From: Eubacteriales bacterium | Lineage (GTDB): Bacteria > Bacillota > Clostridia > Lachnospirales > Lachnospiraceae | Direction of reading: 5' to 3' | DNA: 64,000 nucleotides | Assembly (NCBI GenBank): GCA_030537195.1 | Contig: JAUNOK010000005.1 | Span: forward strand, 1 to 64,000 | Position numbers and translations under genes: made by a program | Notes under the pieces: generated by a model | What the model saw: the letters and a program-made list of their open reading frames with translations, nothing else | What the model was told of the DNA's origin: nothing | Databases searched by the model: none | In this document: piece by piece, positions 53,071 to 62,190 of the stretch | Position numbering within the stretch: position 1 is the stretch's first letter | Layout: each line of letters starts with the position of its first letter

Positions 53071-54849
53071 ATGAAATATTCTAATACAGCAGGATTGCTC
53101 GAAGAAAGATTAAAGAGTTCAAGAATTAATGCTGATGGTGCGTTTGGAACATATTATGCGAAGATGTATGATACAGGAAGTCTCCCGGAGATGGCCAATG
53201 TAACTGCACCAGACAGAGTACAGGCAATTCATATGGCATATATTGAAGCCGGTGCGCAGATTATAAGAACTAATACATTTGCAAGTAATACAGTGAGTCT
53301 TGGTCAGGATATAGATGATGTGCAAAACAATATAAGATGCGCAGTGAAGATAGCTCGGGAAGCATGCGAGGGGACGGATGCTCTTGTTGCAGCAGATATA
53401 GGTCCGATACCTGGTGAGAATATGTTTGATAAAGAGCATATAGAGAATGAATATGTTGATATTGTCAACACATTCAAAGAACTTGGTGTTGATATATTTG
53501 TGTTTGAGACATTTCCAGAGCTTGGCTTTATTAATAAAGCTATTGAAGCAGCGGGAGATAAATGTTTTGTCATCACACAGTTTGCAATTAACCAGTTTGG
53601 ATACAGCAGTTCAGGCTACAGTGCGAGAAAACTGATTGATGAGGCTGCAAAGAATACGTATATAGATGCCTGTGGATTTAACTGTGGTGTAGGACCGGGA
53701 CACATGAAGAAGCTTGTGCAGAGCCTTATTAACAGGAATGATAAGTATTTTGCGGTACTTCCTAATGCAGGCTATCCACAGGTTGTAAGCGGACGAATGG
53801 TATTTGCGGATAATAATGCAGGTTACTTTGCACAGATTATGAAAGATATGGCAGAAGAAGGTGCTGATATTATTGGCGGATGCTGCGGAACAACTCCTGA
53901 GTATATAAGACAGATGACAGTGGTAACAGCGGATGTTCCACATGCACATGCAATTAATGCTGATAATGAAGAGGAAGAAAAGAAGATTTCTATAGATTCT
54001 GCATTTTACAAAGGAAAAGAAGGCAGTAAGCTTATTGCTGTAGAACTTGCGCCACCACTTGGTGTGGATGATGAAAAGATTATGGATGCGGCTTTTTTGA
54101 TGAAGAAAAGTGGTGTTGATGTGCTTACATTCCCTGATTCACCATCAGGAAGAACAAGAGCGGATTCAATACTTATGGCAGAAAAGGTCTCAAGAGAGAC
54201 AGGAATGTGTGTTATGCCACATATATGCTGTCGTGATAAGAATGCTATTGCTATGCGTTCACAGCTTCTTGGAGCGCATATCAACAATATTAATAATTTC
54301 CTTGTTATTACAGGAGATCCTATTCCATCAATGGTCAGAGCGAGCGTTAAGAGTGTGTTTAATTTTGATTCTGTCGGACTTATGAATATAATAAGTGATA
54401 TGAATCAGGATCAGTTTGCTGATAAACCAGTCGTTTATGGAGGAGCAATTAATCAGGGAAGAGTTAATTTTAAGGTTGAGCTTGCCCGTGTGAAGAAGAA
54501 GATGGAGGCAGGTGCCTCATTTTTCATGACACAACCAGTGTTCTCCGATGAAGATATTAGCAGGCTCCGACAGATTAAGGAAGAGACAGGTGCAAGGATT
54601 CTTTGTGGAATAATGCCATTTGTAAGCCTTCGTAACGCAACATTTATGAAAAATGAAATGACAGGTATTAATGTTACTGATGAGATACTTGCAAGATACA
54701 GGACTGATATGACTAAAGAAGAGGGGGAAGAAACTGGAATACAGATTGCAAAAGAAATAATAACTAAAACAACAGATTTTGTTGATGGATATTATTTTTC
54801 GTTTCCATTTAACAGGGTCCATATGTTAGAAAAGATTCTTAACGCTTGA
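53071..54849 (+). CDS. Fused homocysteine S-methyltransferase / methylenetetrahydrofolate reductase
   Basis: 592 residues. The N-terminal half is a homocysteine methyltransferase with zinc cysteines in CGFNCGVGPG (about residue 205) and GGCCGTTPEYI (about 270-280). The C-terminal half (about 310-592) is an MTHFR TIM barrel with LAPPLG, TFPDSPSGRTRA, ITGDPIPS and FMTQPVF. One polypeptide can thus both make 5-methyl-THF and methylate homocysteine to methionine. Known as a bifunctional enzyme in clostridia and Bacillus (YitJ). The start is ATG at 53071 with AGGGG upstream; an earlier in-frame codon lies in the terminator. Confidence 0.9.
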   Translation: MKYSNTAGLLEERLKSSRINADGAFGTYYAKMYDTGSLPEMANVTAPDRVQAIHMAYIEAGAQIIRTNTFASNTVSLGQDIDDVQNNIRCAVKIAREACEGTDALVAADIGPIPGENMFDKEHIENEYVDIVNTFKELGVDIFVFETFPELGFINKAIEAAGDKCFVITQFAINQFGYSSSGYSARKLIDEAAKNTYIDACGFNCGVGPGHMKKLVQSLINRNDKYFAVLPNAGYPQVVSGRMVFADNNAGYFAQIMKDMAEEGADIIGGCCGTTPEYIRQMTVVTADVPHAHAINADNEEEEKKISIDSAFYKGKEGSKLIAVELAPPLGVDDEKIMDAAFLMKKSGVDVLTFPDSPSGRTRADSILMAEKVSRETGMCVMPHICCRDKNAIAMRSQLLGAHINNINNFLVITGDPIPSMVRASVKSVFNFDSVGLMNIISDMNQDQFADKPVVYGGAINQGRVNFKVELARVKKKMEAGASFFMTQPVFSDEDISRLRQIKEETGARILCGIMPFVSLRNATFMKNEMTGINVTDEILARYRTDMTKEEGEETGIQIAKEIITKTTDFVDGYYFSFPFNRVHMLEKILNA

Positions 54850-54875
54850 CGGATAAGAAATATTTTTGATATAAT
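54846..54875 (+). promoter_or_regulatory. Promoter of the 55-residue protein gene
   Basis: TTGACG at 54846-54851 overlaps the stop codon of the previous gene; TATAAT is at 54870-54875 with an 18-bp spacer. Confidence 0.6.
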
Positions 54876-54930
54876 ATCCGAAAGTTTCGATACGGAATAA
54901 TTGAATAATATGTGATATGTGAGGTGTGGT

Positions 54931-55098
54931 ATGGACGAGACTCAGGTTAAACATTTTATTATGATGGAACGAAGAAAAGGGACAAGTATTGATGAATTAA
55001 TATTCATACTTCATGATAATGATGTTCCAGATTATGAAATCTCTAACTTTCTGGAGATTTCCATAAAACATGTAGAAGAAGTTCTGAGCGATTATTGA
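54931..55098 (+). CDS. Small hypothetical protein, 55 residues
   Basis: Starts at ATG 54931 with GAGGTG upstream, under its own promoter, and ends with a hairpin. The sequence (MDETQVKHFIMMERRKGTS then DELIFILHDNDVPDYEISNFL) is charged and helical; the DYEISNFLEISIKHVEEVL segment could be a helix-turn-helix, but it is too short to be certain. The family is unknown. It is not large enough for standard ORF cut-offs. Confidence 0.6.
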   Translation: MDETQVKHFIMMERRKGTSIDELIFILHDNDVPDYEISNFLEISIKHVEEVLSDY

Positions 55099-55100
55099 TT

Positions 55101-55152
55101 AATAAGCCTTGAATTGGAAGTAACTTGAATACTTTCACTTCAAGGCTTATAA
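55101..55152 (+). terminator. Long hairpin after the small hypothetical gene
   Basis: A 13-bp stem (55101-55113 with 55139-55152) with an inner GAAGTA/TACTTTC stem. No T-run is present (ATAATC follows), so it could be an RNA processing or stability hairpin rather than a terminator. Confidence 0.4.
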
Positions 55153-55186
55153 TCATTATTAAATGCTAAGAAAGGTAAGGAGTGTT

Positions 55187-55585
55187 ATGGAGATAATTGA
55201 ATTACCAATAACTATAGAGGAATCAGAGAATTACAGAAAGATTACGAACAGACTGAAGGTTCTTGGGGCGGTCGGATGGGTTAAAGCCTATATATGGGCA
55301 GTTGTATATGTAGTTATATTCTGTGCGATAGGATTCATGCTTGCCGGAAAGTATGCAATTGGAATTATGGAATATGTGCCTGTATGGGTATGGCCGGTAT
55401 TATTCATTGCAGTATGGATAGTATCTGCTATAAGAAGATCAGGTAATAAGCAGCTAAAAGTGCTGCTACAGAAATATCTTTTTGCTGATTTTGCAGATAA
55501 GATATTTGCCGGACAGATTCGCCCAAGCAAGGTTAAGATATTAAAGGATAAGATGATTGTATATTGTAAAGTGTATAATGATTAG
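55187..55585 (+). CDS. Hypothetical two-helix membrane protein
   Basis: 132 residues with two hydrophobic segments (about 37-60 and 69-83: WAVVYVVIFCAIGFMLAG and VWPVLFIAVWIVSAI) between a soluble N-terminal part and a C-terminal cytoplasmic part of about 45 residues. ATG after AAGGAG. It is 21 bp upstream of murI, so likely cotranscribed. No family recognised. Confidence 0.6.
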   Translation: MEIIELPITIEESENYRKITNRLKVLGAVGWVKAYIWAVVYVVIFCAIGFMLAGKYAIGIMEYVPVWVWPVLFIAVWIVSAIRRSGNKQLKVLLQKYLFADFADKIFAGQIRPSKVKILKDKMIVYCKVYND

Positions 55586-55606
55586 AACATAGAGGTATGT
55601 AGCAAT

Positions 55607-56404
55607 ATGAAGATAGGAATATTTGACTCAGGTATAGGTGGTCTGTCAGTGCTTCATCAGGCAATGATTACTATGCCAGAGGCTGATTACATATTTTATG
55701 CCGATGTGGACAATGTTCCATATGGAGAGAAAACAAAGGAAGAAGTAAGAAAACTTGTTGATCATGCAGTTGGATTCCTTGTGGATAAAGGATGTCAGGC
55801 AATTGTACTAGCATGTAATACGGCAACAAGTGCAGCGATATCGTATCTGAGAGATAAGTATAAGCTGCCAATAATAGGAATAGAGCCAGCTGTAAAGCCG
55901 GCAGTTGAGCATACTTCTGAATCTGGAAGAAGAGTTATGGTAGTATCTACCCCTGTCACAGCCAGGGGCGAGAAGTTAAAGAAACTTGTAGATAAATATG
56001 ATGATAAGCATATTGTTGATGTTGTAGCACTACCTAAACTTGTAAGATTCGCACAGGATGACGATTTTAATTCAAAAAATGTGCAGGAATATCTTAAGAG
56101 TCAGTTTGAGTCGTATAATCTTAATGATTATTCAGAACTGGTACTTGGATGTACACATTTTAATTATTTTAAAGATTCATTTGAAAAGCTGTTCCCTGAT
56201 GATTTAGAGATGGTTGATGGTAATACAGGGGTAGCTAATAATCTTAAGAATACTGTTATTAAGAATGGCATATTCACAGAGGCTGATAAGGGTAAAAAAG
56301 GCACAGTGGAATATTATTATTCGGACAGAAAAATGGAGAGTCCGGCTGAGATGGAGCATATAAAAAAGCTTCATGAAAGGCTCGAAAGAATGAGACAGAT
56401 ATAG
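55607..56404 (+). CDS. murI: Glutamate racemase
   Basis: 265 residues. It makes D-glutamate for peptidoglycan. GIFDSGIGGLSVL (residues 3-15, catalytic Asp/Ser), ACNTATSA (about 72-79, first Cys), and LGCTHFNYF (second Cys) are all in place. The final 30 residues are helical and extend slightly beyond the usual end. ATG with GAGG upstream. A small membrane protein gene precedes it. Confidence 0.93.
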   Translation: MKIGIFDSGIGGLSVLHQAMITMPEADYIFYADVDNVPYGEKTKEEVRKLVDHAVGFLVDKGCQAIVLACNTATSAAISYLRDKYKLPIIGIEPAVKPAVEHTSESGRRVMVVSTPVTARGEKLKKLVDKYDDKHIVDVVALPKLVRFAQDDDFNSKNVQEYLKSQFESYNLNDYSELVLGCTHFNYFKDSFEKLFPDDLEMVDGNTGVANNLKNTVIKNGIFTEADKGKKGTVEYYYSDRKMESPAEMEHIKKLHERLERMRQI

Positions 56405-56425
56405 AATTACCAGAGGAATATAATT

Positions 56426-56908
56426 ATGGGAAAATCAGACGATAAGACTAATGTATGCAGAGTGCTTGACCAGAAAAAGGTGCCTTATAAGACACATGTG
56501 TGTCCAGATGCAGAAGGATTAAGCGGTGACGAGATAGCTTCTGCTCTTAATGAGAATCCGGCACAGGCATTTAAGACACTTGTCACAGTTGGCAAGACAG
56601 GAAAGAATTATGTATTTGTTGTACCTGTTAATAAAGAACTTGATTTAAAGAAGGCTGCTAAAGCTGTAGGTGAGAAATCAATAGATATGATTAAGTCAAA
56701 AGAACTACTGCCACTTACAGGGTATGTGCATGGCGGCTGTTCTCCGATAGGGATGAAGAAGTTCTTCCCTACAACATTCCATGAAACTGCTAAAGATTTT
56801 GATACTATAATGTTTAGTGCAGGCAAAATCGGACATCAGGTAGAAGTCAGGCTGTCCGATGTAGATAAAGTTATAAGATATCAGGTTGCTGATATCGTTA
56901 CAGACTAA
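56426..56908 (+). CDS. ybaK: Cys-tRNA(Pro) deacylase (YbaK/EbsC family)
   Basis: 160 residues, single-domain editing factor that hydrolyses Cys-tRNA(Pro). Features are QAFKTLVTVGKTG, the conserved Lys region VPVNKELDLKKAAKAVGEKS, LTGYVHGGCSPIGMKK (the PIG/Gly-Ser-Pro loop), and F-T-AGKIGHQVE-like SAGKIGHQVEV. The overall length and motifs are standard. ATG after GAGGAA. It is 16 bp before fliB. Confidence 0.9.
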   Translation: MGKSDDKTNVCRVLDQKKVPYKTHVCPDAEGLSGDEIASALNENPAQAFKTLVTVGKTGKNYVFVVPVNKELDLKKAAKAVGEKSIDMIKSKELLPLTGYVHGGCSPIGMKKFFPTTFHETAKDFDTIMFSAGKIGHQVEVRLSDVDKVIRYQVADIVTD

Positions 56909-56924
56909 GGAGAAGATAAGAATT

Positions 56925-58112
56925 ATGAAACTCAGAGTTCCATTCTACTATGACCAGTTTCACTGTATAACATCAGAATGCAAGGATAACTGTTGTGTTG
57001 GCGGCTGGGAAATAGATATTGATGATGATACTTATGATTATTATATGAGTCTTGAAGGAGAACTTGGAGACAGGATAAGATCAGCTATTACCAAGAGTGA
57101 AGATGGTTCTAACTGCTTTAAGCTTACAGATGGTCACTGTGGACTTTTAGATGAATGTGGTCTATGTACAATACATAAAGAGCTTGGTGCAGAGCATCTG
57201 TCTGTTGTGTGCGACCAGTTCCCAAGATATTCTGAATATTATGGGGAAATCAAGGAAAGTGGTATAGGACTTGCCTGTGAAGAGGCTGAGAGAATTATAT
57301 TTTCTGAGAATAAAACATTTACAACTGTATTAAAGCCATGTGATGAAGAATATTCGGAAGATGACGAGTATGATAGTTCTTATGCAGTGAAGATATTTAA
57401 AGCAAGAGATGAGATATTTAAGATACTTGATATGACAGAGATGTCAATCAATGAAAAACTGGTTGTTATATTAAAATACTGTGCGGTAATGCAGGAATAC
57501 ATTAACAATGATGACTTTGATGGACTTAAGGAGTATGTTAATACATTTGGAAGAAGTGATATTGAACATATTCTTATGGAGATGAATGAAGAGTCGGACA
57601 GTGGAGAATTTGAGGATATTGACATACAGGACAGCATAAGAAGTGTTATGTATTCATATGAGGATATGGAAGTCCTTAATACCAGATGGGAAGATATGCT
57701 TTCTGATATGGTTGAGATATTCCATGACAATATGGATAATGAGACATATCAGGAATTAGAAGACGAATTTATGACAGCTATGCTCGAAAGAGAATATGAG
57801 TACAGAAATTTTATAACATATCTTGTGTTCAGATATTTTGCCAAGTCAGTGTATGATTATGACGTTGTTGGTAAGGCTAAGATGTTCATAACTAATTATC
57901 TTATTCTTCGTCAGATGGATATGCTTGTGTGGTACAGAAAACATAAGAAGTTTACTTTTGAGGATAGAATTGATACAGTCCATATATTCTCAAGACAGGT
58001 TGAGTATTCAGAAGATAATATGGAAGCACTTTACGAGTCATTCCTGTTTGACGAAGTGTTTGAAACCAATAACCTTTGTAAGTTGATATGGATTGACAGC
58101 ACAGCGTTATAG
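56925..58112 (+). CDS. fliB: Flagellin lysine-N-methylase
   Basis: 395 residues. FliB methylates surface lysines of flagellin in Salmonella and other flagellated bacteria. N-terminal [19 protein letters not shown] gives the cluster-binding cysteines, with [13 protein letters not shown] and VVCDQFPR downstream, as in FliB's CxxxCx(8-10)CC and CxxC motifs. The gene implies that the host makes flagella, though no flagellin is in the window. The start is ATG at 56925 after AAGGAGAAG; the frame continues upstream in the YbaK gene but is not translated there. Confidence 0.85.
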   Translation: MKLRVPFYYDQFHCITSECKDNCCVGGWEIDIDDDTYDYYMSLEGELGDRIRSAITKSEDGSNCFKLTDGHCGLLDECGLCTIHKELGAEHLSVVCDQFPRYSEYYGEIKESGIGLACEEAERIIFSENKTFTTVLKPCDEEYSEDDEYDSSYAVKIFKARDEIFKILDMTEMSINEKLVVILKYCAVMQEYINNDDFDGLKEYVNTFGRSDIEHILMEMNEESDSGEFEDIDIQDSIRSVMYSYEDMEVLNTRWEDMLSDMVEIFHDNMDNETYQELEDEFMTAMLEREYEYRNFITYLVFRYFAKSVYDYDVVGKAKMFITNYLILRQMDMLVWYRKHKKFTFEDRIDTVHIFSRQVEYSEDNMEALYESFLFDEVFETNNLCKLIWIDSTAL

Positions 58113-58161
58113 TAATACACTAAAGCTATCATTTAGATATGTTTATAGGAGGCTAAGGTAT

Positions 58162-59169
58162 ATGATTAAAGAAGCTATTGCAAAGCTTGTTAAGAAAGAA
58201 GATTTGACAGCAGAGCAGATGAACGATGTAATGGAAGAGATTATGACAGGAGAAGCCACTGATGCACAGAAAGCAGCATTTCTTACAGCACTGGCAGCTA
58301 AGGGTGAGACTATTGATGAGATTACAGCAGCAGCCAAGGTTTTAAGATCACACTGTGAGAAATTCCTTAACGATATGGACGTGCTCGAAATCGTTGGAAC
58401 AGGTGGAGATGGTTCTAACTCAATCAATATATCAACTTTAGCTTCTATCGTAGTATCAGCAGCAGGAATTCCAGTTGCCAAGCATGGTAACAGAGCAGCT
58501 TCAAGTAAATGTGGTACAGCAGACTGCTTAGAAGCACTTGGTGTTAAGATAGATGCAGCACCAGCAAGAATGGCACAGATTCTTAAGGATATTAATATAT
58601 GTTTCCTTTTCGCACAGAAATATCATCCAGCTATGAGATTTGTAGGAAGTGTAAGAAAGGAAATCGGAATCCGTACATTATTCAATGTACTTGGTCCATT
58701 AGCTAACCCTGCAGGAGCTTCTATGCAGCTTTTTGGTGTATATAGTGAAGAACTTGTTGAACCACTTGCACATGTATTACATAACTTAGGCTGCAAGAGA
58801 GCTATGACAATATATGGAATGGACAGCATAGATGAGATATCATTAAGTGCTGATACTAAGGTCTGCGAGTTTAAGGGTGATGAGTTTAAGACATACGTTA
58901 TTAAACCAGAAGATTTCGGATTTACAAGATGTAAGAAAGAAGACCTTGTTGGTGGAGACCCTGCAGTTAATGCGCAGATTGCAAGAGATATTCTTGACGG
59001 TGCAGAAGGCCCTAAGACAGACGTAGTTCTTCTTAATGCCGGAGCAGCTATATATCTTGCTTCAGATGGTATCACTATGAAAGAGGGTATCGAGAAAGCA
59101 AGAGAAATCATTAAGAGTGGTGCAGCTAAGAAGCAGCTTGAAAGATTTATAGAAGAGACTAATAAGTAA
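58162..59169 (+). CDS. trpD: Anthranilate phosphoribosyltransferase
   Basis: 335 residues. It transfers phosphoribose from PRPP to anthranilate. The [14 protein letters not shown] loop (about residues 78-91) binds PRPP/Mg, [21 protein letters not shown] (split about 104-124) the second site, and [11 protein letters not shown] and [12 protein letters not shown] are conserved. The start is ATG at 58162 behind AGGAGG, 8 bp away; an in-frame upstream extension overlapping fliB is rejected. It is about 22 kb from trpEGCFBA and lacks a T-box; the gap to fliB (49 bp) shows no regulatory motif. Confidence 0.95.
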   Translation: MIKEAIAKLVKKEDLTAEQMNDVMEEIMTGEATDAQKAAFLTALAAKGETIDEITAAAKVLRSHCEKFLNDMDVLEIVGTGGDGSNSINISTLASIVVSAAGIPVAKHGNRAASSKCGTADCLEALGVKIDAAPARMAQILKDINICFLFAQKYHPAMRFVGSVRKEIGIRTLFNVLGPLANPAGASMQLFGVYSEELVEPLAHVLHNLGCKRAMTIYGMDSIDEISLSADTKVCEFKGDEFKTYVIKPEDFGFTRCKKEDLVGGDPAVNAQIARDILDGAEGPKTDVVLLNAGAAIYLASDGITMKEGIEKAREIIKSGAAKKQLERFIEETNK

Positions 59170-59207
59170 TTATTATAATATACTAATGAATTGTGTGTGA
59201 GGGATAT

Positions 59208-60077
59208 ATGAGCAAGTATTTAATATATATGGATGTATCTGGAGATATTGATGAAGCTTATGCTAAAGAGAAAGGTTTAAGATTCGTTCCTATGGAATAT
59301 TCACTTGGCGAGCAGATGCGTGTCAGTGAAGGTGTCCAGCCAGACGATATAATGAAGAAATTCTATGACGGACAAAGAAACGGTGATTTAACTAAGACAT
59401 CACAGATATCACCTTATATGTATGAAGAATATCTTGACGAAGCATTTAAAGAAGGATACTCAGTATTATATCTGAGCCTTTCAAGCGGTCTTTCATCTAC
59501 ATATCAGTCAGCACTTATGGCTAAGGCTGAACTTAAGGAGAAATACCCTGAACAGGATTTTTATCCAGTAGACAGCCTTGCAGCGACAGGCGGAATGGGA
59601 GTTCTTATCGAGAGAGCAATCCGTAATAAAGAAGCCGGAATGAGCATAGAGGATAATTACAAGGATCTTGTTGCAGCTACTCATAAGATAAAGCATTATT
59701 TTATGGTTCAGGACCTTATGTATCTTAAGAGGGGCGGAAGAGTAAGTGCAACAACAGCAGTTGTTGGAACTATGCTTAATGTGAAGCCTATCTTAGAGAT
59801 TAATGAAGAAGGAAAGCTTATAACAATTGCCAAGAAGAGAGGTAATAAAGCTGCAATATCAGGTCTTGTAGATTACTTTAAAGAGCATTTTGATGATTCA
59901 TTAAAGGAAGATGTTGTCTATGTAATTGATGCGGATATTAAGGAACTTGGTGATTCCCTTGCTGACACAGTTAAGCAGTTATATCCTGATATCACAGTAA
60001 GAAGAAGTACACTTTCACCAATAATCGGTGCACATACAGGTCCTGGAATGGTTGCTGTATGCTTTATGGGAAAGTAA
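59208..60077 (+). CDS. DegV-family fatty-acid-binding protein
   Basis: 289 residues, two-domain DegV fold. SKYLIYMDVSGDIDEAYA opens the protein (the phosphate-like site usually reads DS), then GDLTKTSQISPYMYEEYL with SLSSGLSSTYQSA and DSLAATGGMG, and C-terminal VGTMLNVKPILEINEEGKL. DegV-like (FakB) proteins bind a fatty acid for phosphorylation by FakA in Gram positives. The first Asp-Ser is replaced by DVSG here. ATG at 59208 after GAGGG. No fakA nearby. Confidence 0.85.
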   Translation: MSKYLIYMDVSGDIDEAYAKEKGLRFVPMEYSLGEQMRVSEGVQPDDIMKKFYDGQRNGDLTKTSQISPYMYEEYLDEAFKEGYSVLYLSLSSGLSSTYQSALMAKAELKEKYPEQDFYPVDSLAATGGMGVLIERAIRNKEAGMSIEDNYKDLVAATHKIKHYFMVQDLMYLKRGGRVSATTAVVGTMLNVKPILEINEEGKLITIAKKRGNKAAISGLVDYFKEHFDDSLKEDVVYVIDADIKELGDSLADTVKQLYPDITVRRSTLSPIIGAHTGPGMVAVCFMGK

Positions 60078-60115
60078 TCAGCAGAATCTTAACTGAATAG
60101 TCTGGCACGTAATAA

Positions 60116-60143
60116 AACCCCTGTCGCATTAGCGGCAGGGGTT
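60116..60143. terminator. Bidirectional terminator between degV and asnB
   Basis: A perfect 12-bp stem (60116-60127 with 60132-60143) and four-base loop between convergent genes. The T-side suits asnB better. Confidence 0.8.
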
Positions 60144-60163
60144 AATTGTTGTTATAAAAGAAA

Positions 60164-62008
60164 TTAAGCAGCTTCTTTTACTCCGTTACCGAAGAAATCT
60201 TCATACCATACAAGGAACATGTAGATAGTCCATATCTTACGTGAATTATCCGCCTTGCCTTCTTTGTGGTCATCAAGATATTTAACAATCTCATCAGTGT
60301 TAAAATACTTCTTGGCAGCTTCACTTGTGAAAGCTTTCTTAATCATATTGTAGTACTTTTCATCCTTGAGCCAGATTCTGATAGGAACAGGGAAGCCAAG
60401 CTTCTTCTTCTCAGCAACCATATCTGGAAGATGTCTGTGAGCAGCCTGTCTCATGGCATACTTGGTATTGCTCTTGTTAACCTTGTACTTAGTTGGAATA
60501 GTACGGGCAACATTGAACACTTCCTTATCAAGGAATGGAACCCTTACCTCGAGAGAGTGAGCCATACTCATCTTATCAGCTTTTAGTAAGATATCACCAA
60601 TAAGCCAGAAATTAATATCAATATACTGCATCTTGGTAACATCATCCTTATCAGCAACCTTGTCATAGAAAGGCTTTGTAAGTTCCTTATGGTCATACTT
60701 GCCAGTAGGATTCTTTAATATCTTTGCACGCTCTTTTTCGTTGAACATGAAAGCGTTACCAATAAATCTTTCTTCTACAGTTTTGCTTGCTCTGTTTAAG
60801 AAGCTCTTGCCCTTGAACTTGAATGGGATAGCATTGGCAATATTGGCAAGTCCTTTTCTTAATCCCTTAGGAAGCTTCTGGAATTCTGCAAGATCAAGTG
60901 GTTCTCTGTAAATGTTATATCCACCGAAGAATTCATCAGCGCCTTCACCTGACATGGCAACCTTTACATGCTTGGCTGCTGTCTGACTTACAAAGTAAAG
61001 AGCAATGGCAGCAGGATCAGCTAAAGGCTCATCCATATGGTACTGAATCTTAGGAATTGCAGCCCAGTATTCTTCACTTGAAACAAGTTTAGAGTAATTA
61101 TCAATCTTAATCTTGTCAGATAAAGCTTTGGCATAGTCAATCTCGTTATATTTCTCATAGTCAAATCCGACAGTAAATGTCTTATCGCCATTAAATGTGG
61201 CAGCAACATAGCTTGAGTCAACACCGCTTGAAAGGAATGATCCGACTTCAACATCACTAATCTTATGGTGTTCAACTGAATCATGCATAACATTATCAAT
61301 TTCATCAACAAATTCATCTAAAGACTTACTCTCATCAGCGTCAAATGTAGGCTCCCAGTATCTTTCAATATTAAGCTCACCCTTGTGGAAAGTGAAGCAG
61401 TGTCCAGGCATTAACTTAAAGATACCTTTGAAAAATGTTTCATCAAGTACTGAGTACTGGAATGTAAGATAATTCTCAAGTGCAACAGGATTAACTTCTT
61501 TCTTATAAGCAGGGTGCTCTAAGATACTCTTAATCTCTGAACCATATATCATATTGCCATCTGCAACAGTGTAGTAGAAAGGTTTGATTCCAAAAAAGTC
61601 TCTTGCTCCGAAAAGAGTTTCTTTCTCGCTGTCCCAGATAACAAATGCAAACATTCCACGAAGCTTGTTAAGCATATCCTTGCCATATTCCTCGTAAGAG
61701 TGAATAAGAACTTCGGTATCGGAATTGTTAGCGAATACATGACCTTTCTCAATAAGATCTTTTCTTAAATCCTGATAGTTATATATCTCACCATTAAATG
61801 TTATTACTATCTTCTTATTTTCGTTAAACATAGGCTGGCTTCCGTTATCAAGATCTATGATAGAAAGTCTTCGAAAGCCCATGTACGCTTTATCATCAAT
61901 GTATTTACCAGCACTGTCAGGGCCTCTGTGAATAATTTTGTTCATCATGCGTTCAAGAACAGCATCACCATCAGCCAAGTATCCAGTAAAACCTGCAAAT
62001 CCACACAT
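60164..62008 (-). CDS. asnB: Asparagine synthetase B, glutamine-hydrolysing
   Basis: 614 residues. The catalytic Cys2 (MCGFAGFTG) of the class II amidotransferase domain is followed by HRGPDS, FNGEIYNY, NNSDTEVLIH, and GARDFFGIKP. The synthetase domain has the PP-motif SFLSSGVDSSYVAA (about residues 256-269), MSGEGADEFFGGYN and the KLGFPVP region near the C terminus. ATG after ATGGAGG. A 15-bp palindrome sits in its 5' leader. Confidence 0.95.
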   Translation of the reverse strand: MCGFAGFTGYLADGDAVLERMMNKIIHRGPDSAGKYIDDKAYMGFRRLSIIDLDNGSQPMFNENKKIVITFNGEIYNYQDLRKDLIEKGHVFANNSDTEVLIHSYEEYGKDMLNKLRGMFAFVIWDSEKETLFGARDFFGIKPFYYTVADGNMIYGSEIKSILEHPAYKKEVNPVALENYLTFQYSVLDETFFKGIFKLMPGHCFTFHKGELNIERYWEPTFDADESKSLDEFVDEIDNVMHDSVEHHKISDVEVGSFLSSGVDSSYVAATFNGDKTFTVGFDYEKYNEIDYAKALSDKIKIDNYSKLVSSEEYWAAIPKIQYHMDEPLADPAAIALYFVSQTAAKHVKVAMSGEGADEFFGGYNIYREPLDLAEFQKLPKGLRKGLANIANAIPFKFKGKSFLNRASKTVEERFIGNAFMFNEKERAKILKNPTGKYDHKELTKPFYDKVADKDDVTKMQYIDINFWLIGDILLKADKMSMAHSLEVRVPFLDKEVFNVARTIPTKYKVNKSNTKYAMRQAAHRHLPDMVAEKKKLGFPVPIRIWLKDEKYYNMIKKAFTSEAAKKYFNTDEIVKYLDDHKEGKADNSRKIWTIYMFLVWYEDFFGNGVKEAA

Positions 62009-62033
62009 GTATCTGTACCTCCATAATTATGAC

Positions 62034-62048
62034 TGCACAATCTGTGCA
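62034..62048. promoter_or_regulatory. Palindrome in the asnB leader
   Basis: TGCACAATCTGTGCA, a perfect 6-bp inverted repeat around a three-base centre. On the minus strand it lies between the promoter and the asnB start, as a repressor operator or short hairpin would. Confidence 0.4.
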
Positions 62049-62081
62049 TTGTTAAATGTAGTGTGTAAAAATTACTTATGA

Positions 62082-62110
62082 ATTATAACAAAGTAATCAG
62101 GCTAATACAA
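62082..62110 (-). promoter_or_regulatory. Promoter of asnB
   Basis: On the minus strand TTGTAT (plus 62105-62110) and TATAAT (plus 62082-62087), spacer 17 bp. Confidence 0.55.
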
Positions 62111-62121
62111 GTCAGTTTCTG

Positions 62122-62150
62122 TTTACAAAACATTTGAAATAAATTATAAT
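62122..62150 (+). promoter_or_regulatory. Promoter of icd
   Basis: TTTACA at 62122-62127 and a consensus TATAAT at 62145-62150, spacer 17 bp, facing icd. Confidence 0.65.
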
Positions 62151-62190
62151 AATTAATCGGGTAAGAAAAAGAAAGAGAGGTTCTTTTATT

